A stretch of 64,000 bases of DNA from [Zimmermannella] faecalis ATCC 13722 (GTDB lineage: Bacteria > Actinomycetota > Actinomycetes > Actinomycetales > Microbacteriaceae), in contig NZ_KB907074.1 of NCBI RefSeq assembly GCF_000381765.1, positions 62,001-126,000 on the forward strand. Direction: 5' to 3'. The notes beneath the pieces are model-generated. The model saw only the letters and a program-made list of their open reading frames with translations, was not told the origin of the DNA and did no database searches. The translations under genes were made by a program, and so were the position numbers. Positions 7,528 through 16,274 of this stretch are shown in pieces (position 1 is the first letter of the stretch; each line of letters starts with the position of its first letter).

Positions 7528-8819
7528 AACACCGGGTCGGTCGATGCCGTCGCCCGTTGTCGACGCGAGTAGTCCGAGTTTTCTGCGCGCGCCCGGTCTT
7601 TGTCGGCCAGGTAGTCGGCGACGTGACTCAGGAGTTGCTTCGCCCTTGTCACGCCCCTCGACTTCAGCGCGGCGAGTGCTGAATCAACCGCCCAGCTCGG
7701 CCTCAAACTGGCGCGAAGCTCGTCACTCACCTCGTGCGGCCAGAGGAGCAGTGCCGTTCGGGAGGCATAGTCGTTCGGCTCATCCCAGTAGGGTTCGTGC
7801 TTTGGTCGCGTCTTCAGCGCTTCGTAGTCGGCCTCGATGAGACGCTGCGGGTCCAAAAGGCGGTTGCGCCTCAGCGTCAGGTCGACAGGACCGGGGCACT
7901 CGGCGTCGTTCCACCAATTGACGCGGAACGTGTTCGGCACCGGTTCCGGGGAGTAGTAGTAGCCGCTGTCTGTGGCTCGCAACCGGCCGCCGGCGTAGGC
8001 CCACGCGTATCCCGCCTTGGACGCGGCGGCGCACACCGTTCGGACGAGCGTCTCGTCGGTCGCACGAAGAGTTCCGTCGAGGAGCTCCAAGTCGGAGTAG
8101 TCGTCGCTCAGGAGTAGCGCGACTGGTTCTGGAGACGAGGTGCGGGCGCCCCAGTGCTGCTGCGGGCGCTTCGCAGGGATGTTGCGCGTGAGGAGTGCGG
8201 CGAGGTCATCGATTCGGTCGGCGGCACCATAGACCGGTTCGTTCGACGTGAGCACGAAGCTGAGGTGCAGAAGATGGCCATGGGTCACATCGGAGACGCC
8301 CAGCTCATCGTCGAGTCGATGGGCGCAGGCTTGCCAGGGCCGGTCATAGGTCTTGTCGAGCTCAACCTCGAAATAGCCACCGACGTGGGAGGAATCGAGC
8401 TGCACCAGCAGCCGTCCGACCGCGTCAGGACGATTGATGTGGTCGGTGGCGAGCGTGACCGGCCCCGGCCCGTGCACGAGCAGACCGTCGAGGTGCGCAT
8501 CCAGATGCGCGGTCGATGGCATTCCGAGCAGCATGCGGGCGTCGGGCAACACATCGGCGACGCGCGGCTGCCACTGTTTGATGAGCTCGATTCGTTCGGG
8601 TGGCACACGCCACGTGTGCCCGGTGTCTCCCAGCGGATCAGCGAGTTCCAAAAGGCGCCGGACGCGCGACGGGCCGACAGTTCTCGTGAGGGTCGGCTGG
8701 TCGGCAAACTTAATGCCGACCCGGCCTCCTGGGAGCGTGAGGTGCGCGGCGTCGGGGCGAGTGTTCGTGCAGAGGTTGGTGAGCAGGGTTTCGAGGTGTT
8801 CGACGGGATTCATGGGCAT
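7524..8819 (-). CDS. Divergent 2-oxoglutarate/Fe(II)-oxygenase-like protein, likely without metal site
   Basis: The 431-residue soluble protein starts at an ATG with AAGGA seven bases upstream on the minus strand; a GTG-initiated frame from 8882 has no ribosome site. Stretches resemble the layout of stand-alone 2OG-Fe(II) dioxygenases: TWRVPPERIELI, then a core segment RLLVQLDSSHVGGYFEVE, then SDVTHGHLLHLSFVL, and a later lid-like segment. Where the family has H-x-D, the distal H and the oxoglutarate-binding R, this protein reads TLATDHINR, DDELGV and GHLLHL, so the ligands seem lost. The assignment rests on a remembered pattern and is tentative; otherwise call it a hypothetical protein. It is a single gene, divergent from the lipoprotein. 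Confidence 0.4.
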   Translation of the reverse strand: MPMNPVEHLETLLTNLCTNTRPDAAHLTLPGGRVGIKFADQPTLTRTVGPSRVRRLLELADPLGDTGHTWRVPPERIELIKQWQPRVADVLPDARMLLGMPSTAHLDAHLDGLLVHGPGPVTLATDHINRPDAVGRLLVQLDSSHVGGYFEVELDKTYDRPWQACAHRLDDELGVSDVTHGHLLHLSFVLTSNEPVYGAADRIDDLAALLTRNIPAKRPQQHWGARTSSPEPVALLLSDDYSDLELLDGTLRATDETLVRTVCAAASKAGYAWAYAGGRLRATDSGYYYSPEPVPNTFRVNWWNDAECPGPVDLTLRRNRLLDPQRLIEADYEALKTRPKHEPYWDEPNDYASRTALLLWPHEVSDELRASLRPSWAVDSALAALKSRGVTRAKQLLSHVADYLADKDRARAENSDYSRRQRATASTDPVF

Positions 8820-8990
8820 GGTCGCATCCTTCCCAAGGCTGCTTACGTGGGTGCGGCGAACGCTAGCGCGAGCCTGCGACATGGCTCTCGTCGCGCGAAC
8901 TGGATCGTTATGCGCTGTGCCTGTTGTCGGCGAACAACGAGTCGTAGGGTCGAGCGCAGGTCGTTCATGCCGCAGAGGGGGAGCTCAGTC

Positions 8991-9506
8991 ATGACGAATC
9001 ACCACCGCATCCGAATTCTTGCCATCGCCGCCGCCGTCGCGCTGGTCCTCACTGGGTGCCAAGCCGAATCAGAAGACCCGATCGTTGACGGCACGCAGCC
9101 GGCGGTCGAAACCGAGCAGCCCGAGCAGACGCCGGCGCAGACTGCGGAGCCCGCGCCAGACGCGACGCCGACCGAGACGGAAACGGGTGACGCCGGCGAA
9201 GTCACGCCCGCCGACGTGAACGGCCGTTGGTGCGCGGCGCCCGACAGCCCCGTCGCCATCGGCTGCGTCACGATCGAGTGGCCGTCGTCGACCTACGACA
9301 ACGGCGATCCGTCGGTGAATCTCGAACTCCTGGAGCCGACGAGCGAGGGGTGCGTACCGATCTCGCAGGGCGACGCGCCATTCGGGTCGTACTGCGCGGC
9401 CGGCATCGAACTCGACATTCCCGATGAGAACTTCCCGGAGAGTGACTACCCGGACGAAGACCGCATCTGGAACTCGCAGACCGGCATCATGCTGCTTCGC
9501 GAGTAG
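8991..9506 (+). CDS. Secreted lipoprotein of unknown function
   Basis: The 171-residue protein begins at the ATG at 8991, preceded by GAGGGGGAG at 8975-8983. The first residues are a lipoprotein signal: a basic start, an Ala/Leu core and the lipobox LTGC with Cys at 23. A low-complexity Pro/Thr/Glu linker covers about 27-75, typical of cell-wall-spanning lipoproteins. The C-terminal domain has Cys residues in GRWCAAPD, AIGCVTIEW, EGCVPI and GSYCAAG, which could form two disulfides outside the cell. No family recognised. It is divergent from the gene at 7524-8819. Confidence 0.75.
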   Translation: MTNHHRIRILAIAAAVALVLTGCQAESEDPIVDGTQPAVETEQPEQTPAQTAEPAPDATPTETETGDAGEVTPADVNGRWCAAPDSPVAIGCVTIEWPSSTYDNGDPSVNLELLEPTSEGCVPISQGDAPFGSYCAAGIELDIPDENFPESDYPDEDRIWNSQTGIMLLRE

Positions 9507-9569
9507 CCGGGCACGCACACGTGCTCGGGCGCGCATCCGGCTGTCGGAGACGTCTGTTCTACTTGCGCC

Positions 9570-9968
9570 ATGTCACCAGACGCACGACGCATCTCCCAGA
9601 CCATTCGCGCCATGCCGGGCGCAGTTGCCGCATTCGCGGGCGATCCGGCGAACCTGCCGAAGTGGGCGGCAGGGTTGAGCTTAGGCATCCGGAACGAGGA
9701 CGGCCGCTGGCTCACAGACTCGCCAACGGGCGAGGTCGAGGTGCGCTTCGTGGGCGACGTCGCCGACGGCGTGCTCGACCACGACGTCGTGTTTCCCGAC
9801 GGCAGCGTCACCCGCAACCCGCTGCGAGTGACCGCGCGCGACGGCGGCAGCGAGATCGTATTCACGGTCGCTCGAGAGGCGGGCGTCACCGATGAGGCCT
9901 ACGCGCGTGACTGCGCCGCAGTTGCGGCCGACCTCGCGCGGCTGCGCGATTTACTCGAGAGCGCGTGA
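9570..9968 (+). CDS. SRPBCC (START-like) family protein
   Basis: The 132-residue protein has the spacing of a polyketide cyclase or START-like fold: an N-terminal strand, AFAGDPANLPKWAAGL near 22-37, a central GEVEVRFVGD sheet and a long C-terminal helix with DLARLRDLLES. These folds bind hydrophobic ligands, but no ligand can be proposed. It starts at ATG 9570 without a clear ribosome site. It lies 63 bases after the lipoprotein gene and 51 bases before the DUF3052 gene, all on the same strand. Confidence 0.7.
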   Translation: MSPDARRISQTIRAMPGAVAAFAGDPANLPKWAAGLSLGIRNEDGRWLTDSPTGEVEVRFVGDVADGVLDHDVVFPDGSVTRNPLRVTARDGGSEIVFTVAREAGVTDEAYARDCAAVAADLARLRDLLESA

Positions 9969-10019
9969 TCCGCCCTGCGTAGACTCAACCGCACGAGGCC
10001 GTTGACAGGGAGGTCACCC

Positions 10020-10397
10020 ATGCCACGCACCGTCGCCGAGAAACTGCAGGTCAAACCACACAGCGAACTCGTGTTCGGGCCGTCGACGCCCGAGCAGCGC
10101 GCCCTGCTCGATCCACTGCCGGAGGGTGTGACGCAACTCGTTGGCATCGAGGGAGACACCGACGGGGTCGTCGTCATGTTCGCCCGCGACCGCGAAGAAC
10201 TCGACGGGCTGCTGCGCGACGAGTTTCCAAAGCTCCACATGCCGCGCGCGATCTGGGTCGGGTATCCGAAGGGCAATCGTTCCGACATCAACCGCGACCG
10301 CATCTGGGAGCGCGCGCAGGAGGTCGGGTGGACCCTCAACGGGAACATCTCGCTCGACGACACCTGGTCGAGCGTGCGCTTCAAACGCCTCGACTAG
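10020..10397 (+). CDS. DUF3052-like small protein
   Basis: The 125-residue protein starts at ATG 10020 with CAGGGAGG at 10006-10013; a TTG further up is less likely. The segment RAIWVGYPKGNRSDINRDRIW near 80-100, followed by GWTLNGNISLDDTWSSVRF at the end, resembles the DUF3052 family, whose function is unknown. It is soluble with no signal peptide. The gene sits 8 bases before the DHFR-like gene and is likely co-transcribed with it. Confidence 0.65.
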   Translation: MPRTVAEKLQVKPHSELVFGPSTPEQRALLDPLPEGVTQLVGIEGDTDGVVVMFARDREELDGLLRDEFPKLHMPRAIWVGYPKGNRSDINRDRIWERAQEVGWTLNGNISLDDTWSSVRFKRLD

Positions 10398-10405
10398 GTC
10401 GCACC

Positions 10406-10927
10406 ATGACGACGCACTATTACACAGCGACGAGCCTCGACGGTTTCATCGCGACGCCCGAGCACTCGCTCGACTGGCTACTCAAACAAGACTTCGACGA
10501 CGAGGGGCCGATGGCGTACCCGGGGTTCGTGGCCGACATCGGCGCGCTCGCGATGGGTGCGACGACGTACGAGTGGGTGCGCGCGCACGACCCCGTCTGG
10601 TCATACGCGCAGCCGACGTGGGTGTTCACCCACCGCGACCTTGCGCCTCCCGCCGGCGCCGACGTACGTTTCACCTCGGGCGACGTGCGCGAGGTGTACG
10701 CAGACATGACCGCGGCGGCGTCGGGACGCGACCTCTGGATCGTCGGTGGCGGAGACCTTGCGGGGCAGTTCGCCGACGCGGGTCTGCTCGACGAGGTGTG
10801 GCTGCAGTACGCGCCCGTTACGCTCGGCGCTGGGTCGCCGGTGCTGCCGCGCGAACTTGAACTCGAGCTCGTCGATGTTGCACGTAACCGGGCATTTCTC
10901 TGTGGTCGGTATCGCGTTATTCGCTGA
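10406..10927 (+). CDS. Dihydrofolate reductase-family (RibD C-terminal-like) protein
   Basis: The 173-residue protein starts at ATG 10406. It carries the family opening HYYTATSLDGFIATPEHSLDWL, a middle ALAMGATTYEW and the nucleotide-binding segment LWIVGGGDLAGQF near 110-125, as in YyaP/RibD-C proteins that use NADPH. Members of this branch are rarely true folate enzymes, so the substrate is unknown. It follows the DUF3052 gene by 8 bases. The downstream 200-base gap before the HNH gene contains direct repeats. Confidence 0.85.
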   Translation: MTTHYYTATSLDGFIATPEHSLDWLLKQDFDDEGPMAYPGFVADIGALAMGATTYEWVRAHDPVWSYAQPTWVFTHRDLAPPAGADVRFTSGDVREVYADMTAAASGRDLWIVGGGDLAGQFADAGLLDEVWLQYAPVTLGAGSPVLPRELELELVDVARNRAFLCGRYRVIR

Positions 10928-10959
10928 CGGGTTTGCGCGTCTGCAGTGATGTCGGTCGC

Positions 10960-11056
10960 GATGTCGGAGGCTCGTGGCGCACTTCTCTGAGGCGCCCGAA
11001 GGGGTGTCGCGACCGCTGGCCGAAGGCGTGCACGAATCGATGTCGGAGGCTCGTGG
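10960..11056. repeat. Direct repeat pair upstream of the DUF222-HNH gene
   Basis: The 19-mer CGATGTCGGAGGCTCGTGG occurs at 10960-10978 and again at 11038-11056, 78 bases apart. A partial copy, GATGTCGG, lies at 10949-10956. Each full copy is followed some bases later by GAGGC, so the similarity may extend to about 37 bases. The pair lies in the non-coding gap directly before the endonuclease gene, and that gap shows no other feature. Confidence 0.7.
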
Positions 11057-11127
11057 TCAACTGAATTCACGAGGCCAATCGCGCAGCCACACCGGATGCG
11101 CGAGGCGATTCGGCGAGGAGGTGACCG

Positions 11128-12540
11128 ATGCACGACCACGACGACCACGAACACGACCACGAAACCGACCCGAGGCTCATCGGCGAGACCCCCGAGCCGC
11201 CTCGCGACGAACTGCAGGCGCAGCTCGTGGCCGTGCACGGCGCCTGGCAGGATGCGGGGCCCACACTCGCGCGACTCCAGGCCGCCGAGGTACGCACGTT
11301 CGCATTCCTCTATGCGGCCGCCCAGCGCCGCACGGAGCTCGAAGCCGAGTCGCGCCCGCCGCACACGAGCCGAGAACAGACGTTCCGGCTTAACCTGCGC
11401 GCCCTCGCCGCCGACTTCGCGGTGTCGCGCCGGCTCACCGAGGCGTCGGTGCTGCGAAAGATCGATGATGCATACACGGTGTGCACGAAGTTCCCGTACT
11501 GGTATGAGGCGCTCGAGGCGGGCGAGATATTCGCCGAGCAGCTGCGACCCCTCGTGCAACACCACGGTGCGCTGCCCGAGGAACGGCTCGACGAGTACGG
11601 CCGCACGCTGTTCGACTACGCGAAGACGCACACCGTGCCGCAGACCCATCGCAAGGCCGAACAGCTCGCGGCGAAGCTGACCCGCGACGAGTTCGAACGG
11701 GCCCACGAGCGAGAGTTCGCACGGCGGCACGTCACGGTGCAACCGGGCGAGCACGGCATGGCCTGGCTAACGGCGTACCTTCCCGCGGGGCAGGCGGCGG
11801 CGATCGACGACCTCATGCGGCAACAGGCAAAGGCACTCCGCGCCGACCACCTGGCCGAGGCTCGCGAGCGGCGCGACGATCCGGACTTCGAGGCCGACCC
11901 ACGCACTGTCGACCAAATTACGGCCGACGTGTTTGTCGAAACGCTCCTCACGGCCACGCCCGAGTCGATCCTCAACTCGCCGAGCGAGGGAGCGCGGCGC
12001 GTGCGCGCATCCGTGCAGGTCGTCGTGCCGATCCTGCAGCTGCTCGACCCCGGGCTCGCGACCGCGTGCCGCAACAGCAACGCGTTCCAGCGCGGCGACG
12101 TCGCGATGCTCAACGGGCTCTCGCCAATGAGCGCCCGCGAGGCACGCGAGTTCGCAGCCGACGCGCAGCTGCAGCGCATCCTCACCCACCCGATCTCGGG
12201 CCACGTCATCACCGCCGACATCTACGAACCGCCCGCGTCGCTGCGGCGCATGATCCGCGCCCGCGACATGACGTGCGTGTTCCCGGGATGCTCGCGCCCC
12301 GCGCGAATCTGCGAGCTCGACCACACGGAGCCCCGCGCGGCGGGTGGGAAAACCGACCCCGACAACCTCGGGCCACTCTGTAAACGCCACCATCTCGGGA
12401 AACACGCGACGCCGTGGCGACTGCGCAACCTCGGCGGAGGCAGATTCGCGTGGATATCGCCGTTCGGCCAGGTGATCGAGATGGTGCCCGGGCCACCGGG
12501 CCCGAGATTCGTGGGGCGTGATGATCCGCCGCCGTTCTAG
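11128..12540 (+). CDS. DUF222 domain HNH endonuclease (13E12-repeat family)
   Basis: The 470-residue protein starts at ATG 11128 after GAGGAGGTG at 11115-11123. The N-terminus is His/Asp-rich, a long helical DUF222 region follows, and the C-terminal HNH domain reads CVFPGCSRPARICELDHTEP followed by NLGPLCKRHHLGKH, with the Cys pair and His residues of an intact HNH fold. Related genes occur in many copies in actinobacteria and mycobacteria and are suspected to be mobile or homing-like; their biology is little known. It stands alone and faces the lipase maturation factor gene 35 bases downstream. The upstream direct repeats may be its target. Confidence 0.9.
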   Translation: MHDHDDHEHDHETDPRLIGETPEPPRDELQAQLVAVHGAWQDAGPTLARLQAAEVRTFAFLYAAAQRRTELEAESRPPHTSREQTFRLNLRALAADFAVSRRLTEASVLRKIDDAYTVCTKFPYWYEALEAGEIFAEQLRPLVQHHGALPEERLDEYGRTLFDYAKTHTVPQTHRKAEQLAAKLTRDEFERAHEREFARRHVTVQPGEHGMAWLTAYLPAGQAAAIDDLMRQQAKALRADHLAEARERRDDPDFEADPRTVDQITADVFVETLLTATPESILNSPSEGARRVRASVQVVVPILQLLDPGLATACRNSNAFQRGDVAMLNGLSPMSAREAREFAADAQLQRILTHPISGHVITADIYEPPASLRRMIRARDMTCVFPGCSRPARICELDHTEPRAAGGKTDPDNLGPLCKRHHLGKHATPWRLRNLGGGRFAWISPFGQVIEMVPGPPGPRFVGRDDPPPF

Positions 12541-12575
12541 CGACCCATCCGCATGTCGCCGGGTAGCCTGGCGGC

Positions 12576-14048
12576 ATGGAGGGGCTGTCGGCGATCGACT
12601 ACGTCATCGCCCGCGAGGTGCTGCAACGGGGCATCGCGGCGCTCTACTTCGTCGCGTTCTGGTCGACCTTGCGGCAATTTCCCGCGCTACTCGGCGAGCG
12701 CGGCCTGCAGCCCGCGCCGAAACTCCTCGACTGGGCGGCAAGCTCACCGAGCCGACGACGGCGACTGCGCTTCACGATCTTCCGCTACGTGCGCTACACC
12801 GACCGCCGCCTGCGCATCCTCTGCGTCGGCATGCTCGTCATCGCGGCGCTGCTCGTCGCAGGTGTCCCACAACTCGGTCCGCCGCCCGTCGCGATGGCGG
12901 CGTTCCTCGCCCTGTGGGCGGGATACCGATCGATCACCTCGCTCGGGCAGGCCTTCTACGGATTCGGCTGGGAGCTGCTGCTGCTCGAGGTCGGCTTTCT
13001 CGCGGCGTTCCTCGGCTCGGCGCACGAACCACCCACCGTGTTCGTGATCGTGCTGTTCTGGTGGCTGCTGTTCCGGCTCGAGTTCGGGGCCGGCATGATC
13101 AAGCTCCGCGGTGGTCGCGAATGGCGCGACCTCACCGCCCTGACGTACCACCACGAGACGCAGCCGCTGCCCGGCCCGCTGAGTCGCCAGGCGCACCTGT
13201 TGCCGCGCTGGTTTCACAAGCTCGAGGTGCTCGGCAATCACTTCGCGCAGCTCATCGTGCCGTGGCTGCTCGCCGTGCCCCTGCTCGGGTACTGGGTGCC
13301 GGGGCCGGTACCGGCCATGATCGGCACCGCGGCCGCGGCGATCATGATCGCGACGCAACTCTGGCTCGTGCTCACGGGCAACTTCGCCTGGCTCAACTGG
13401 GCCACGATCGTCATCGCCGCGTCGGGCCTCGCCGTGCCGTGGGCCTCGGCGCCGGCAACCGTTGCGTCGCCCGAGATTCCCCTCTACTGGCTGATCATCA
13501 CGGGCATCGTGTTCGCGGGCTACGTCTGGCTCAGCTGGCCGGCCGTTCGCAATCTCTTCTTCCCGAGCGGACGGCAGGTGATGAACGGCTCGTTCAACCG
13601 GCTGCAGCTCGCGAACGCATACGGCGCGTTCGGCACGGTCACGAAGCGGCGCGTCGAGTACGTCATCGAGGGCACGCGCGACGACGACCCGGCGAGCGCG
13701 ACCTGGCACGAGTACGAGTTCTCCGGCAAGCCGGGCGACACCCGCCGCCGGCCGCCACAGGTCGCGCCGAGGCATCTGCGGCTCGACTGGCTCATGTGGT
13801 TCCTCCCGCTCGGCCGGCCGCTCGAGGGCTGGTTCACGACGTTCCTCGGGCGCCTCCTCGAAGCCGACCCGCAGACGCTCCAGCTCCTGCGCCACGACCC
13901 GTTCGGGGGTGAGCGGCCAACCTGGATTCGCGTCGTCGCCTACCGCTACCGGTTCACGACGCGCGCCGAACGGCGCGAGACCGGCGCGGTGTGGCTGCGC
14001 GACGAGCGACGCATCCGCAAGGCGCCAATGCGCATCAAGCGTCGCTAG
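12576..14048 (+). CDS. Lipase maturation factor (LMF) family membrane protein
   Basis: The 490-residue protein has about eight membrane helices in its first 330 residues, then a soluble C-terminal domain. Family signatures are GFGWELLLLEVGFLAAFL near 128, WWLLFRLEFGAGMIKLRGG near 160, WRDLTALTYHHETQPLPGPL and LPRWFHKLEVLGNHFAQLIVP. In animals LMF1 folds lipases; the bacterial role is unknown. The start has no Shine-Dalgarno, but TAGCCT lies exactly 6 bases before the ATG, which fits a leaderless mRNA. Confidence 0.87.
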   Translation: MEGLSAIDYVIAREVLQRGIAALYFVAFWSTLRQFPALLGERGLQPAPKLLDWAASSPSRRRRLRFTIFRYVRYTDRRLRILCVGMLVIAALLVAGVPQLGPPPVAMAAFLALWAGYRSITSLGQAFYGFGWELLLLEVGFLAAFLGSAHEPPTVFVIVLFWWLLFRLEFGAGMIKLRGGREWRDLTALTYHHETQPLPGPLSRQAHLLPRWFHKLEVLGNHFAQLIVPWLLAVPLLGYWVPGPVPAMIGTAAAAIMIATQLWLVLTGNFAWLNWATIVIAASGLAVPWASAPATVASPEIPLYWLIITGIVFAGYVWLSWPAVRNLFFPSGRQVMNGSFNRLQLANAYGAFGTVTKRRVEYVIEGTRDDDPASATWHEYEFSGKPGDTRRRPPQVAPRHLRLDWLMWFLPLGRPLEGWFTTFLGRLLEADPQTLQLLRHDPFGGERPTWIRVVAYRYRFTTRAERRETGAVWLRDERRIRKAPMRIKRR

Positions 14049-14121
14049 ACCGCGACCATCGGCGATCCGCAACCTGCGCGTGGGATGCTGTGCGTATCCG
14101 CCCCACAGCATTGGAGTACTC

Positions 14122-14502
14122 GTGAGTACCGACCAGCCGCAGAACACCACCACCCAGGAACGCACCGCCGCGATGCTGGCCCACCTCGCGGCGCCGATTG
14201 CCGCCCTCATCTCGGCGGGATGGCTGTCGATTCTCGGCCCGCTCATCGTGTGGCTGATCTACCGCAACAACTCGCGCTTCGTGCGCTCGGCCGCGGCTGG
14301 CGCGTTCAACTTCCAGATTTCGGCGTGGATCATGTCGGTGCTCGGCTGGATTCTCTGCTTCACGATCATCCTGCTGCCGATCGGCATCCTGCTCATCATC
14401 GCGGCGAGCGCGCTCACGTTCATCTTCGGTATCTGGGGTGCGGTGCGCACCTCCGGCGGTCGTCCGTTCCGCTACCCGCTGCAGCTCCCGATCCTGAGTT
14501 AA
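14122..14502 (+). CDS. Small membrane protein, DUF4870-like
   Basis: The 126-residue protein starts at GTG 14122 with a weak TTGGAG at 14111-14116. After a polar Thr/Gln start come about three hydrophobic segments, with ILGPLIVWLIYRNNSRFVRS near 40-60, AGAFNFQISAWI and a C-terminal FRYPLQLPIL. This pattern matches DUF4870 proteins, sometimes called Tic20-like, with no established bacterial role. It lies 73 bases after the LMF gene on the same strand. Confidence 0.7.
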   Translation: MSTDQPQNTTTQERTAAMLAHLAAPIAALISAGWLSILGPLIVWLIYRNNSRFVRSAAAGAFNFQISAWIMSVLGWILCFTIILLPIGILLIIAASALTFIFGIWGAVRTSGGRPFRYPLQLPILS

Positions 14503-14564
14503 CACACAGCATTCGGTAACCTCCGCGTCGGCTGCGTGCCATTCGCGGGCGGTACCTTCGCGGC

Positions 14565-15200
14565 ATGTCACTTGAGCGCAATCTACTGGACTCGACGCCC
14601 GCTATCGCCGGATTCGGCGACGACGTAGAGGCGTACTGGTTTCTCGACGATCTCTATCTGCGGGTGCTGACGGGGGAGATCCTTGACCCGGACGATGCGC
14701 AGGAACTGCTCGTCGAATACCTTGACGACGAGGACGACGACGAGCTGCCCGAGGCGTTCGTCGCCGCGCTCGAAGCCGACGCTGACGCCGCGACGCTCGA
14801 ACTTGTGCGCGTGATCTGGGAGTCGGCCGCCGAGGCCGCTGACGAGTGGGTCGACGAGGCCACCGACACCGACCGCTTCTTCACTGCCCTCGACGAGCTC
14901 GAAGACGAGGACATCGATGCGGGCGTGTTCACCGACCACGCCGATGTGCCCCAACGTGAGGGCCAGCGCGGCGCCGTCGTGCTCTGGGTGAACGCATGGG
15001 AGGAGTTCGACGAGCAGGCGCCCGTTGACGTGCTGTTGACGGTTCGCGGTGGCGAGCTCGAAGACGAGGTCGCCGCCGCATTCCGCACGGCAGGCATCGA
15101 GGTGGCCGATGTCGCCGAGGGCGCCGTGACGGTGCGCCTGCAGTGGCGCCATCACGTCGAGCCGTGGGCCGACGTGATGGGCGCAGACGCTGCCGCCTAG
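14565..15200 (+). CDS. Acidic hypothetical protein
   Basis: The 211-residue protein is very acidic, with runs such as DDEDDDELPE near 52 and DELEDEDIDAG near 105. It has no signal peptide or membrane segment. The C-terminal half has FTDHADVPQREGQRGAVVLW near 120 and ends with VTVRLQWRHHVEPW. I do not recognise a family with confidence. TACCTT lies 6 bases before the ATG with no ribosome site, consistent with leaderless expression. Its stop codon overlaps that of the convergent dehydrogenase gene in a shared CTAG. Confidence 0.7.
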   Translation: MSLERNLLDSTPAIAGFGDDVEAYWFLDDLYLRVLTGEILDPDDAQELLVEYLDDEDDDELPEAFVAALEADADAATLELVRVIWESAAEAADEWVDEATDTDRFFTALDELEDEDIDAGVFTDHADVPQREGQRGAVVLWVNAWEEFDEQAPVDVLLTVRGGELEDEVAAAFRTAGIEVADVAEGAVTVRLQWRHHVEPWADVMGADAAA

Positions 15201-16258
15201 CTTGCTGAGGCGCGCACCTTCGCGATGACGGCGTCGGTGAACGACTGGGTCGTCGCGTCGCCGCCGAGGTCGGGGGTGCGCACGCCGTCGGCGAGCACCG
15301 ACTCGAACGCCGTCGTGAGCGAGGCGGCCGCCTCGGTTTCGCCGAGGTGCTCGAGCATCATGGCGCTCGCCCAGATCGCGCCGACCGGGTTCGCGATGCC
15401 CTTGCCGGCAATGTCGGGGGCCGAGCCGTGCACGGGCTCGAACATCGACGGGTAGCGGTGTTCGGGGTCGAGGTTGCCGCTCGGGGCGATGCCGATCGAA
15501 CCCGCGATGCCCGCGACGAGGTCGGAGAGGATGTCGCCGAACAGATTCGAGGCGACGATCGTGCGGATGCTCGTCGGCTTCATGACGAGGCGGGCCGCGA
15601 GGGCATCGATGAGCACCTTGTCGATCTCGACGCCGGTGCCGGCCGCCGTCTCGGCGACGACCTCGTCCCAGAACGGCATCGTGTGAATGATGCCGTTCGA
15701 CTTCGTCGCCGACACGAGCGCGCCGCCGCGCTTCGCCGCGAGGTCGGTCGCGAACTTCGCGACGCGGGCCACACCGGCGCGCGTGAACACGGCCTCCTGC
15801 ACCGCGGTCTCCGCATCGCCGCGCCCGAACCGGCCGCCGATCGAGCTGTACTCGCCCTCGACGTTCTCGCGCACGACGACGATATCGAGATCGTCGGCGC
15901 CCTGCACGGCGCTCGTGAGGCCCGGCAGCAGACGCATCGGGCGTAGGTTGACGTACTGGTCGAACTCGCGACGAATCGGAATCAGCAGCCCCCACAGCGT
16001 CACGTCGTCGGGCACGTCGGGCGTGCCGACCGCGCCGAGGAACGTCGCGTCGCCATCCCGCAGCTGCTCGATGCCGTCGACCGGCATCATGCGACCCGTG
16101 TTGCGATAGCGATCGGTGCCCCAATCGCGCTCGCGCCACTCGACAGCGAAGTCGTGGCGTTCGGCGATCGCGTCGACGCAGGCGACCGCCGAGGCGGTTA
16201 CGTCGACGCCAATGCCGTCGCCCGGAATCGTGTCGATGCGGTAGGTGGTGCGGGTCAT
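15197..16258 (-). CDS. Tartrate/D-malate-type dehydrogenase (isopropylmalate dehydrogenase family)
   Basis: The 353-residue enzyme belongs to the NAD-dependent beta-decarboxylating dehydrogenases. The opening IDTIPGDGIGVDV, NLRPMRLLPG near 103, the phosphate/substrate region VVVRENVEGEYSSIGGRF near 127 and the metal-binding SNLFGDILSDLVAGIAGSIG near 235 are all visible. The wording is closer to tartrate dehydrogenase or D-malate dehydrogenase than to LeuB, and no leu genes are near. It oxidatively decarboxylates a 2-hydroxy diacid using NAD and a divalent metal. It starts at an ATG with GAGGAG upstream. An inverted repeat at 16275-16293 is a candidate operator. Confidence 0.85.
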   Translation of the reverse strand: MTRTTYRIDTIPGDGIGVDVTASAVACVDAIAERHDFAVEWRERDWGTDRYRNTGRMMPVDGIEQLRDGDATFLGAVGTPDVPDDVTLWGLLIPIRREFDQYVNLRPMRLLPGLTSAVQGADDLDIVVVRENVEGEYSSIGGRFGRGDAETAVQEAVFTRAGVARVAKFATDLAAKRGGALVSATKSNGIIHTMPFWDEVVAETAAGTGVEIDKVLIDALAARLVMKPTSIRTIVASNLFGDILSDLVAGIAGSIGIAPSGNLDPEHRYPSMFEPVHGSAPDIAGKGIANPVGAIWASAMMLEHLGETEAAASLTTAFESVLADGVRTPDLGGDATTQSFTDAVIAKVRASAS

Positions 16259-16274
16259 CGGTGCTCCTCGCGTC

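Noticed and set aside
8154-8990. N-terminal extension of the lipoprotein gene
   Set aside because: The signal peptide and ribosome site place the start at 8991. The extension is antisense to another gene.
10420-11754. 444-codon minus-strand frame crossing the DHFR-like gene and the repeats
   Set aside because: It spans a non-coding repeat gap and two genuine plus-strand genes, and its text is low in complexity.
12744-14246. 500-codon minus-strand frame opposite the lipase maturation factor gene
   Set aside because: It has Arg/Glu-rich composition without motifs and conflicts with a clear plus-strand gene.
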